Made by a program: the position numbers and the translations under genes. From positions 17,237,731 through 17,301,730 of the forward strand of contig OZ022256.1 in NCBI GenBank assembly GCA_963978905.1: a stretch of 64,000 nt of DNA, read 5' to 3'. Positions 55,201 to 64,000 of the stretch are shown here, one piece after another (positions within the stretch are counted from its first letter, which is position 1; every line of letters begins with the position of its first letter). The notes beneath the pieces are model-generated. The model was not told the DNA's origin. It did no database searches and saw only the letters and a list, made by a program, of their open reading frames with translations. The DNA is from Trichostrongylus colubriformis. Lineage: Eukaryota > Nematoda > Chromadorea > Rhabditida > Trichostrongylidae.

Positions 55201-55659
55201 AATGGTCGCCTACTGCCATTTACCGCATAGGTTAACCTAAAACTGCTTCCCCTAGACTCATAGAGGAAGTTCTTCCGAACAGGTTTTTTGTTGCTGATGT
55301 TCTTAGGAAGGCCCCTGAGCTGAGGTATTGCCCTATCGCGAATGTTTTTATCAGACGTTCACTCCCCGAGCAGGAAGAGAGCGCTTGGCGGCTCTCAGAA
55401 AAGCGAGACTTAGTGGTAATAGTGAAGCCATCGATAGGTCATCATCACTTGAAGCTGGTAATGTAAATGCTGTCGATCTTTATGTATCGCTTCTCCACAG
55501 TGGTGCTGTAAACTTGAATGCCGATATTAGCTCCTTGCCAGTAAAATCCAATTGAGTCCTCGAAATAGAGGCAACGATGTGTGATGTCTTTCTGCAAATA
55601 GAAATAAAGCCTTATCGCTTAAATACTTATTCACAACAACAGAATAGGGTGTGGTGCCT

Positions 55660-56110
55660 TTGTAGGAAACTTGGCTCAAACCTAGTTCGAGAACGAATCT
55701 TGGCTAGGAGAGATATCTAGCGATTATGAAGTTTTCCTATGCCACCGCAAGAGAAAAAAAGGTGGAGGGGTTGCGCTGTCAATCAAGAACATTCTATGAG
55801 CTTCTCTCACTCATTGCGAAACTGTCAGTGATGGCTATGAGATTATAGCTTATGATTCAAATGTCAGAGTTCGATGTCGCATCATCTTGTGCTACAGAGA
55901 TCCGAGCTGCTCCTCCGACTTTACTTGTGGAATGATGAAAACTATTATCGACCGATCAGTTGGTTATCTCTTTTGTTTACTTACAGGGAATTTCAACTTC
56001 CCAGATATTGATTGGCCAGACGCGTCCAATTCTGGTTCTTCCGTTTCGCTCTCTTTTAGACAAGTTCTTTTGTTAGCAAAGTTAGCACCCGGCCACCAGT
56101 CGAACCAGCG
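55660..56110 (+). pseudogene. CR1-like LINE endonuclease, broken
   Basis: Frames in this interval read an EKKGGGVALSIKN-like block (family: RRGGGVALYVRN), then VRCRIILCYRDPS (family: YRPP), then LLTGNFNFPDIDWPDASNS (family: GDFNxPxIDW). The catalytic Asp of GDFN is Asn here. Stops and frameshifts separate the pieces. The enzyme would nick target DNA. Confidence 0.65.
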
Positions 56111-56929
56111 ATAATGCTTGCGTGGAATTCTATACAGATCTCCAAACGAAGGTACATGTCCGCATTTGGAACAGGTACTTTAGGGCAGCTGATTATCAAC
56201 TGATTCGGAACTACTCGGAACATTGACTGGTTGGGATCATTTCATAGTCTAAAGAGCGTTAATGAGATGTACGAGCTGTTCCTATCGATTCTTCGGCATT
56301 GCTTAGGAACATTCGTGCCATGGCGCAAGGTTAGACTCCATAAAGAACATATTCCCTCTCACCTATATTCTACTTTCGACAAAAAAAGTGAGGCGTTTAA
56401 TGGGGCTGTGATGAGTCAAGAAGACAAGGAGTGGGATGAGCGCAAGAGAATCACTAAGAAGTTTGAGAATAAGCTTCACAAATATAACTGCCTGTGGAGA
56501 AAAAGATTATTGAAAGTAGTAACAAAGCTGCCTTATGCAATATGTCAACTCTAGAATCAAGAAGGTAGGACGATTACAGCGTTGGCAAAGCCCGATGGTA
56601 CCCTTTTGGTTTCTGAAGCAGGTAAAGCTGAGTTTTTAGCGCAAACTCAAACTTTTGAGAATGTTTTCGAAATACCAGCGTACTCCTAGCAGAATGTACC
56701 AGCGCGTGATTTCTTTCCGGTAATGTCACACTCACTTTGGCTCTGCGAACAGCATATTTACAAGGAGCTGGCTGAATGTAAATCTAGTCGTCTATAATAC
56801 CGAATGGCATTCCTTTTCGCTTCATTAAGGAGGTAATCCCTTCCATTGTGCCTCCCTTACAATTTATTTTTAACTTGAGTTTCGTCCGGGCAGAAGTACC
56901 TGTAAGATGGAGACATGCTTAGGTTACCC

Positions 56930-57540
56930 CCATCCCGAGAGCCCCCACTTAGTGACCCTTCTAATTATATGCCTGTGATTATCTCGTCGGTTTTCCGCAG
57001 GGTTTTTGAGAGAATTCTTCAAAAGAGAATAGTTGAACATTTGAATTATCGCACTGTTCTGTCCGATTGCTAGCACGGCTTTCGAAAGAACCTTTAGCTG
57101 TTACCTGAATGCTATAAGCGATGAACGATTGGACGCGGCATATGGACAATAGGGAAGGGATTGATGTAACACATTTCGGTTTCTACAAGGCATTCGATAA
57201 GGTGCTACATGACAAGTTAATAGTCAAGCTCAAACATATTGGTATTCACCATAAGATATTTCGTTAGCCGATCTCATTCTTGAATCATCGCACCTCCCAA
57301 GATCGGATCAAGTGGACCTTCTCCACTGTCGAGGCTGCACATAGTGGTGTGCCACAGGGATGCGTGCTGTCACTGGTTTTGTGTAATACATACACTTATA
57401 AGCTCCCCAGTCTAATCGAAGATTCAGGAGTATCTTGCAAGATGTTTCCGGATGATAGGAAATTTTATGGAACAGTCTCCCCCATAAATGATGCAACCCT
57501 AATTCTAAATTCAGTCGAATTCGTCAGCTTATAATTCCAG
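56930..57540 (+). pseudogene. CR1-like LINE reverse transcriptase, broken
   Basis: About 57.18 kb reads FYKAFDKVLHDKLIVKLKHI (family: DFSKAFDxVxHxxLLxKL). The frame at 57280-57534 has SGVPQGCVLSLVLCNTYTYK (family: [20 protein letters not shown]) and CKMFPDDRKFYG (family: FADDxKLY), so the active-site pair of Asp remains but Ala is Pro. Upstream, about 56.95 kb matches the NYRPISLTS-like region as SNYMPVIISSVF. The RT is inactive through stops and frameshifts. Confidence 0.75.
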
Positions 57541-57639
57541 AAGTGGGTCTTCCTTCAGTCTATGAGAAGGCGTCCCTACTTCACAGAGGACCCAGCACCT
57601 CCACTCTCGTCTATCACAGAGTCACACGTGATTATGGAC

Positions 57640-58040
57640 TCAGGGTTCTCAATTGATAGCAAATTATCCTTCAATGACCACTGCTCAGCGATTGCGGCCA
57701 AGGCGATACGACGACTACATCAGCTCTTGCGGAGTTTTTAACCAAGGATCTTTGCATACCTCTCAAAGCATACAAAATTTATTTTCGCCCGATCTTGGAA
57801 TGTGGCATCACCGTTTGCTACCCGAATTCCAAATGCAATATCACAAAACTTGAAGCCGTGCAGAATAGCTTTACAAGAAAATTAGTCATCCGTGCGCTTG
57901 GATTCAACTATGAAGCTATACGTAGAGGGGTTGTTCGTAATAAGTTGCTAGATCTTGATTTCCCCTCTTACAAACATAAAATGCTTGACCTTATAACCCT
58001 ATACAAAATGATCACAGGGAAACTTGATGTCAAAAATTAG
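57640..58040 (+). pseudogene. CR1-like LINE post-RT region
   Basis: The frame at 57795-58040 reads MECGITVCYPNSKCNITKLE followed by AVQNSFTRKL and RNKLLDLDFPSYKHKMLDLI then TLYKMITG. This is the family's C-terminal region (LEYxxxVWxP...IxxLExVQrxFTr...RRxxxDLxxxYKI). It is the best preserved part of the copy. Confidence 0.7.
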
Positions 58041-58370
58041 AGTTTCTATACCACTAAGAGTTCAGATACGAGAGGGAAAAAGCGCAAGTTTACTGTGCCA
58101 AGAGCAAAAACCAATTTGAAGTCCAAGCTCTTCACTATTAGAGCTGTAACCGATTTATTCGAGTTAGCGAAAAAATTTCAAACCGTAGCCCAATTCAAGA
58201 GCATCTTACATGGTTACCTCGGATAAAGACTTCTCACAAATTTCGGCATTCAGGGTGCCTAGTTCTCTAGATTTTTGTTTTTTTTTACGAGTCATTTCAA
58301 TTTTGTTACCTCGTGTTCCAATTCCAATTTGTTAGATGTGTTGTGGTTTGACTTATCTCAGTGTGTTGTT

Positions 58371-59514
58371 TCATGTATATCTACACATGCAATAAATCTG
58401 AATGGCCAGCAGCGGCGCACCTGGACGTACCCCCCGCCAAGGTAAGATGCCGAGATGTTCCCGCGCCCCAACAGGATCGCATGGAAGTTGTTGGATAGCA
58501 GACCAACGCGATCTGAAGAGAAACCGATAACGTGTTAGTTTGCTCCAAATAGTCCGCGTTACGAAAGAGGGTTCCCGCCGAAGACAACGCAGTTGAGCAG
58601 CCGGCTGGATGAAGGTCACCAACCCGGCTTGTGGGGATGTGCTGCGAGGATGAAGTACTTGGATTGTTACCGCATATCCTTCGTCGGTGAATATGAGTTG
58701 ATGGTTGCAGTCGGTCAGGCGTACCGACGCCTCACTCCATGTCAGCGCAAATTCGTGGTCGGCGCTGAGCCATATACCGTCGGCTATTTGGCCCAGTAGG
58801 CGCGAAACAAAGATGACAAAGATGAAGGCGCATTGCTCTTCTTCGTTAGAAGTCCCCGTAAGTAACGATCTGTCGACCAAGGTGCAAACCCCATCGCTAT
58901 GCGAGCATTCTGAGAGATTTCCCACGGGAGATTGCAGGTAACTCTCCGCGTGCCGGGTACTGATTGTTGTAGCGATCTGGAATCAGTGACGACCTCCGCG
59001 GTATAGTTGGAGCAACAACCAAATGGTGCAGTCGGAAACTCAAAAGTAAGATGGTGCTGCGTGTGCTACACTCCGTCAGATTCGCTCATCCCCCCGTACA
59101 AACAATCGTGGTGAATCGCCATACGCCTGCATTCCTCCATTGAAACGGCGAGGTGGTCGTCGTGGTGTGTCTCACATCGCGCTCTAAAAAGCCAACTGAA
59201 TATACCACAGTTCGGCGAACAATCTCGCACAGGATAACCGGTGTGGAATATAGCCGAGTGTAATGAGGATAAAGTAGAATGGTAGTCTTGAGCAGTGGTG
59301 AGGACGGGTTCGGCCACAATCTTGAACAGTTCTACAGGTCAGGTAGTCGGAACAAAGTCACATGGTGTCCGGACGGGCAAATCCAGGCGTCGAAGGCGAA
59401 AAAGGGAGTCGCCAACGAGCACAGAAGCAGCGACATGCAAAGGACGTGCCAAATGTCGGGTAACGAGGAGTTTCTCTCTCTCTCAGGAGAGGCAGAAGCG
59501 GAAGACGGAAACAC
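58371..59514 (-). pseudogene. Possible env-like glycoprotein relic
   Basis: The first frame (59332-59514) has a hydrophobic segment (WHVLCMSLLLCSLATPFFAF) that could be a signal peptide. The following pieces lie in at least two frames, contain spaced Cys, and recall the envelope-like proteins of some nematode LTR elements. The distal frame 58371-58925 continues with further Cys. There is at least one stop and one frameshift. The identification rests on weak pattern similarity and position after gag; no intact product exists. Confidence 0.3.
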
Positions 59515-60600
59515 TGTTGAGAGCCAGCTCTTCTTTACGGCACAGCAGCACCGAGATCCTTGCCCGTGTTAGTGCTCCCATGTCAAGGATCGAACCGGTC
59601 TGCCCATTCCCTGGGGCGCTTGGATCTCCCAATGATAGGAAAGAAGCTCGGGGCAGCTGGGGTACCCTGTAGGCCTAGGCGCTTCCGACGACGGAAGACC
59701 TCGAGGAACTCGCGAGTGCTGCACCGCTCGCCGAGAAGACGGACATGCTGTAGCAAAATGGTGTGCGACCCCACAGTTGAAGCAATGGAATTCCCCCGGT
59801 TGGAGACCTCCGGGACGGAAACTCCCTTGCGTTAAAACATAGGAGTTGTGGGCCTGTGATGAGACGGGGTTGTCCTGCGCGGGACGGCGGTCGCGACCGC
59901 GAAGAAAGTGGACTAAGACCTGCACGGGTGAGGAATCCCTACTACAAGCGGACGGTTTTTGGCAGGCCACTTAGAGTTGGTGAGGACTTTCGAAGTACAA
60001 TGTCAAGTGGTCCACCACGGAGGTATAGCTTTCCCGCGCAACTTGGTCGAGATCTCCACCACCTGCCGAGCCCCCCCCCCCCGTCTAAATGCCCGATGAG
60101 GAAGTTTGCTCGTACGCATGACATCCTCGAGACGAGGAAGCCAAATCGAAATCGAAAATTGAATCCCGTTTTCGATAGGGCTAGTAAATGGGGGAAGACC
60201 GGTCTGAAAGCCAGGCTGGAACATAGCCGCGGGAGGAACGTTGTCGAGACGTTTCCGCCGCGAATATCCATTGAGCTCTCCCTTGAAGATCTCGTTATTC
60301 GCATTGATGCGCTGCGTGAGCAACGTCGTAAACGCACAAGTGTCCTTCCATACCCGGGTCAACGTCGACATAGTGGCGTTGCGCATGAGGTTGGTGTCGC
60401 GTCCCAGCAAGGGGGCGTAGTTGGGTAGGTCCTCGAAGAGCTCGAAGTACGGTGTCATCCCGCCCTTCGACTTGGTAGTATTGGTGTCGGATGGCTGAGC
60501 AGGAGCCCGATTGGCTGGGGGTTGCTTGGCTGAGGAGCTGATAAGCGGCACTGAACACTGCTTGTTCAAGTGAGAATGGATACTCCCCCCTCATGGGGAA
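58400..60600 (-). mobile_element. LTR-retroelement remnant: gag-like and env-like parts
   Basis: The minus strand carries a gag-like region with a CCHC zinc knuckle (about 60.6-59.57 kb), followed by a region resembling an envelope-type glycoprotein (about 59.5-58.4 kb). No protease, RT or integrase lies between, and no LTRs are recognised. It is a deletion derivative. It abuts the 3' end of the CR1-like LINE. Confidence 0.45.
59569..60594 (-). pseudogene. Gag-like protein with CCHC zinc knuckle
   Basis: The long frame 60003-60569 has a KGGMTPYFELFEDLPNYAPL segment and a basic region (NGYSRRKRLDN). A second frame, 59569-59970, has a Pro/Arg-rich stretch and then FHCFNCGVAHHFATACPS (about 59740-59796), which fits C-x2-C-x4-H-x4-C exactly. 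Such knuckles bind element RNA in the nucleocapsid part of Gag. The two frames are offset, so there is at least one frameshift. Which retroelement family it belongs to is not clear. Confidence 0.5.
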
Positions 60601-60639
60601 TATATACCGCTCTGGGGGTAGCGCGAAATATCCTACTTT

Positions 60640-60715
60640 ATATAGACGGCTAAGTGTGTCTTCTGGTGTGTTTGTGTGTATGTCTGTTTGACCAGAAATT
60701 CATATCTCGCGTCGC
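60640..60715 (+). repeat. Leader motif of repeat R3/R4
   Basis: TATATAGACGGC...GTGTGTCTTCTGGTGTGTTT plus GTATGTCTGTTTG resembles the leader that opens the R1 units at 8-12 kb, suggesting the families share a start module. Confidence 0.5.
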
Positions 60716-60734
60716 ATCAAAGACGGGATCCTGG

Positions 60735-61215
60735 AATTTGAATATGACATGGGGGGTGGTAAGGGGATCCCAGCGGTGGTAGACCGAAAGTGATAGCAAC
60801 TGATAAGGGCTGATAAGGAGCCTCGAAGGCTAATGCCGCCATATCTGTTTCGCCTTTCTTGTCAGTCCTAGAGCGCCCACACTCATAGGTGTTTTGGTGG
60901 TGGGACGGGCACATCAATGGTGGGTGATCCAAACTGATAACGCTTGACAAGATTCCATAAGGAGCCTTAGAGGGCAAATGTCGCCTAATTCGTTTCACCC
61001 TTCGGGTCGATCTTGGACTGCCAAAATCATAAGTGTTTTGAGGGGTGGGACGGGCACATCAATGGTAGGTGTTTTAAACTGATGACGCTTGATAAAGTTC
61101 GATAAGGAGCCTCGGAAGGCTAGTGTCGGCAAATTCGTTTCGCTCTTTTGGCCAGCAGTAGAATGTTCACACTCACAAGTAAACAGGGTGCGGGGACCTT
61201 AAGAGTGATACTTTG
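60735..61215 (+). repeat. Repeat R3, three tandem units of about 155 bp
   Basis: Each unit contains TTTCG(C/T)C...TCAGTCCTAG-like sequence, CATAGGTGTTTTGGTGGTGG or a variant, GGACGGGCACATCAATGGT and CTGATAACGCTTGA...ATAAGGAGCCT. Unit starts are near 60.74, 60.90 and 61.05 kb. A minus-orientation copy lies at 37.54-37.96 kb. Confidence 0.8.
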
Positions 61216-61960
61216 AAACTGATGACGTCTCACAGGGACTGATAAAAGCCATCAGTACCATTCGGTATCTTGTTTATGTTCTGATATCTGCTGCGGATGT
61301 ATCGACCGCTAAATTGTCCAGCATTTCCAATAATGGTGCATATCTTTTGATACTGCAATCTATATGGATGATCAAGACACGATCCAGATTTGTGACAGCA
61401 AAGCAAGCGATTTTTTCTCTCATGTATGTAGGAAATAGGTGCCAGCAACAATACTGGGTATCGACGGCGAGACATGTAAAATTCGAAATTGTGGTGCATG
61501 TTTACAAAAGCAATAAGCATAGATAACTGGCATACGGATATACCACCAACATGTAGAAAATAGATGCTCAGCAAATGGAAAATTGCTGCCAGTTGATGCA
61601 GTTGAATCCAAAAACTGTCGATCTCTAGGCTATCGAAGCTCCCAATAACGACCACTTCAGTCAAAGGGCAAATTGACTAGTGGATTCACCCCATGTGATT
61701 CCTGTTCATTAATCGCCGATATCATTGTAACAAAAGCTATCGACCGTAAATCATATAAACCTTTGAAAAACGGTGACCTTCCTCAGCGATGATATCTTCG
61801 ATATCGGTTAATGTCTATCGCCTTTGTGTAGAAAGCACATGATCAGCAAAAAGTCAATTCGACCTTTCCCCCATTACATAATTTTATTGTGTTATTCGCG
61901 CAGTACTGTGCGACAGCCCAACTGGTGAAAACATTACGGACCAACTGGTAGACTGTAATC
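61216..61960 (+). repeat. Repeat R4, second long copy
   Basis: It corresponds block by block to 39.33-40.43 kb and, in its right part, to 47.06-47.34 kb (GACCACTTCAGTC, TATCGACCG, TTTCCCCCATTACATAATTT, CGCAGTACTGTGCGACAGCC). It directly follows R3, as if R3 and R4 are parts of one larger element. Confidence 0.65.
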
Positions 61961-63541
61961 CCAAGGGTGAGAGACATTCCTGAGAATCCCTAATGGATGT
62001 TAATGAACATGCAGGGGCCGTCGGAGATAACGCTACCGAAAGAAAACAAAATGTTGCCTTGCTTGCCGATGACTCAGCTTGGGACTGTCATAAGAATCCA
62101 GCTTATCAGGGAGTCCGAGAGACGTCAGTGACGCTGCGCGGGAAAAGAAAAAACGACGGCGGCGCGTGGGATAGCAGCGATAAGACCGTAAGCCTGGTAG
62201 AAAATGCTATTGGGTTAGAAAGCAGATCTCCTATTGGAGAGAGGTGAACAAAAAGAAAAGAACGAGAAAAGAAATGGTGGAAAAAAACTCGAAGAAAAAC
62301 AGGACTTGGCATACCTACTGACCTCAACCCGGGAAGAATACATTTCTTCACTGTCCTGCTTGGAGCTGCAAGGGTAATGGGCCCCCCTTGGTGATCGCCT
62401 AACTCTCACAATTACTTCCCTTTGGGACTACGCCTGCGAGGGGCGTGATACTATTATATGTACACATGTATATGAATAAGAAATACAAATATACCATGCG
62501 CACATCCCACTATCAATTAGCCATATACAAATGACTATAAAAGAAAGGAAAAACAAAGGAGAAAAAGGAAACGGAGGTAGCTGGTTCGCTGCTCAGTCCA
62601 CAGCCGAGCCCTGGCTGATTACGAACCGTAGGTGCATGCTACTGAGGAACCGTAAATCTTCAAACAAAGACAAATGCGGAGATGGAAAATACTTGTGTTA
62701 CCCTCGAGAATGACGAGTAAAGGGAAACCTGAAAGTCAAGCCCTTGCGAAATCGCAAACTGCCGTGTATTCGAGGGTAGAGGCTCCTGAAGGACGAAAGG
62801 AAAGACGAAAAGGGGAAGAGGAGGGCTACGAAAATCTAGTGGCCCAGTTCCCATAGCTGTAGTATGCCCAAGGAGAAAAAGAAAGAAAGCTATGTCGAAA
62901 TGAGGGGCGAATTTTCTTACGGCCGCCTAACTTCACCACAACAATACTGGTGATGATCGATTAGGAGGTTGAAAGAAAAGCGGAATACTGAACTATCGAC
63001 TAATCTTGTGAATTGGTAACTGAAAGGGAAAAAGAAAAGATCAATTTCCGGGTGACATAATGTCTGGCAGTTGCTCATTAGAGTGATGTACCCGACCCCA
63101 GGCTGACCGATGGGGGATGCAAAGATCGAGCAATCAAATGGTAAACGAAGGAAAGCAAAAAATGCTGTCACATCTAGCCAAAAAAGAAGGAAAAATGAAA
63201 GCAAACGCCACTCTGTGGTTCCACTACTTGCCGGGTGGAGGTCTCGCTGTTGCCAGTGTGGACCCCCGTGTTGACACTGAGGTCCCTGAATCCTCTCTCC
63301 CTCTCTGCTGCATCTCCACCAGTTGAATACCTACCATTCATCAAAGCTTATATACAGCAACGCAAAATTACAGCGCAGTAGAGGCTGCCGGCGGCCGAGT
63401 AGTGGACCAAGGGCTGGCCGATTGAGCGTGTCGTGTAGTCGGCGTCGGTGAGCATGGTCGCGTGGTCTAGAAGCGACACCAGAAGGGAACCTCTATAGTC
63501 GGTCTCAGCACATATATACCCACGACGTTGCCAGCCTGTTA
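61961..63541. other. Unassigned, purine-rich; no gene recognised
   Basis: A plus-strand frame at 61993-62247 (charged, ending before GTGAAC) and others at 62.53-62.86 and 63.12-63.33 kb are Lys/Glu/Gly-rich. They have no clear acceptor-donor pairs or motifs. The composition (long A/G-rich stretches) differs from the flanks. It could hold the untranslated or ORF1 part of the LINE at the edge, or a host gene. Confidence 0.3.
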
Positions 63542-63970
63542 TCAAAACTTAGATCGACGGAGATGTTTTCCTTCGTGCATGCTTATGATGCGAGCTCGCA
63601 AGACTATGTATCCTCTGCCGCCCCGATTACTCCCCAGGCTTACAGAAGAAAGATTGGAAAGAGCTTCAATGGAAAGAATATCATCACCGGGAGCGGTATT
63701 AGGAGGGCGAGAGGAAGCAACAAATTTCAGTGTTGACGAGTGAGAGGCACTGAGAAGTTTAAAAGAAATCTCATCTAGACCAAATGCAGCATCAGTTCTT
63801 ATCTTTTTGGAAATTAGGAAGGAACTGGCAAGGCAACAAATTCCACTGCCTCTCCTACTTTTACGAACAAATCGGTAGACAGTATACGGGGCAGTCGATT
63901 CGGTATTGCATCCCCTTGAGTTAAGCCAAGTTTCAGTTATCACAGGAGCGCCAGGTCTAAACTTACTCAA
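63542..63970 (-). pseudogene. LINE endonuclease N-terminal fragment at window edge
   Basis: The minus-strand frame reads APVITETWLNSRGCNTESTA, then YTVYRFVRKSRRGSGICCLA, the pattern of jockey/CR1-type endonucleases (family: ETWLx...YxVYRxDRxxRRGGGVxL). The catalytic Glu of ETWL is present. It continues open for 142 codons, through a LISKKIRTD...KLLSAS-like strand, and ends at 63542 without a reverse transcriptase downstream. It is truncated at its 3' side; the 5' side runs to the window edge. It is not the same copy as at 55.7 kb. Confidence 0.65.
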
Positions 63971-64000
63971 AATATATGCACTTGGTGGATTTTAATCACT

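Larger units (their letters stand above)
53322..58395 (+). mobile_element. CR1-like LINE copy 2, degenerate
   Basis: The 5' region (53322-53460) is inverted relative to 53008-52870. After the 1.05-kb insertion 53463-54514 it continues with ORF1-like sequence, endonuclease, reverse transcriptase and post-RT domain, ending near AATAAATCTGAATG (about 58.39 kb). Nearly all domains are present but every frame is broken. Confidence 0.75.

Noticed and set aside
59856..60428. Plus-strand frame of 190 codons, the longest in the window
   Set aside because: It is Arg/Pro-rich and antisense to the gag-like frame with the CCHC knuckle, which is the more convincing reading.

Overview
This is eukaryotic DNA, very probably from a clade V (strongylid, hookworm-like) parasitic nematode. 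No reading frame exceeds about 190 codons. The believable coding pieces are short blocks bounded by nematode-style splice sites (TTTTCAG acceptors; GTAAGT, GTGAGT and GTACGT donors; one intron of about 62 bp). The mobile elements are those expected of such a genome: mariner copies with TTAGGT-type ends, RTE-like and CR1-like LINEs, a Ty3/gypsy relic, and many MITEs. The species call is inference from these families; no marker gene is present. I see no operon, rRNA, CRISPR array, origin or convincing promoter.

Layout. 1-7.7 kb: two candidate host exons (2456-2622, 5655-5729) among TTAA-flanked MITEs. 7.8-12.5 kb: a field of related repeats with a minisatellite of about 117 bp per unit. 12.5-18.2 kb: dispersed repeats, an inverted repeat and two MITEs. 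18.3-20.4 kb: a fold-back mariner beside a nearly full-length dead mariner. 21.1-24.7 kb: a degenerate RTE-like LINE (minus strand) lying inside a pair of TA-flanked terminal inverted repeats. 25.9 kb: an EGF-like exon. 28.9-31.1 kb: a decayed Ty3/gypsy pol (minus strand). 32.2-34.5 kb: a palindromic element, a second fold-back mariner and a MITE. 34.7-38.9 kb: exons whose joined product looks like a von Willebrand factor A (VWA) domain, with an RTE-like endonuclease relic and a MITE in the introns. 39-48 kb: dispersed repeats, a mariner with a MITE nested inside it, and a third, internally deleted mariner. 48.8-58.4 kb: two head-to-head CR1-like LINEs, each broken by a different TIR element; the larger is 3.4 kb with arms of about 0.9 kb. 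58.4-60.6 kb: gag-like (CCHC knuckle) and env-like LTR-element remnants (minus strand). 60.6-64 kb: a repeat of about 155 bp per unit, an unassigned stretch and a LINE endonuclease running off the right edge.

How it fits together. Most candidate host exons lie on the plus strand, have compatible phases where they can be tested, and show parts of VWA or EGF-like domains. The simplest reading is one large secreted or adhesive multi-domain gene, or a small cluster of them, with introns swollen by transposons. Nearly all transposon genes are broken. The most unusual features are the repeated fold-back architectures: two TA-flanked inverted duplications of mariner 3' ends, both about 680 bp, plus a 32-kb palindrome and the long-TIR element. 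Transcripts through any of these would form long hairpins.
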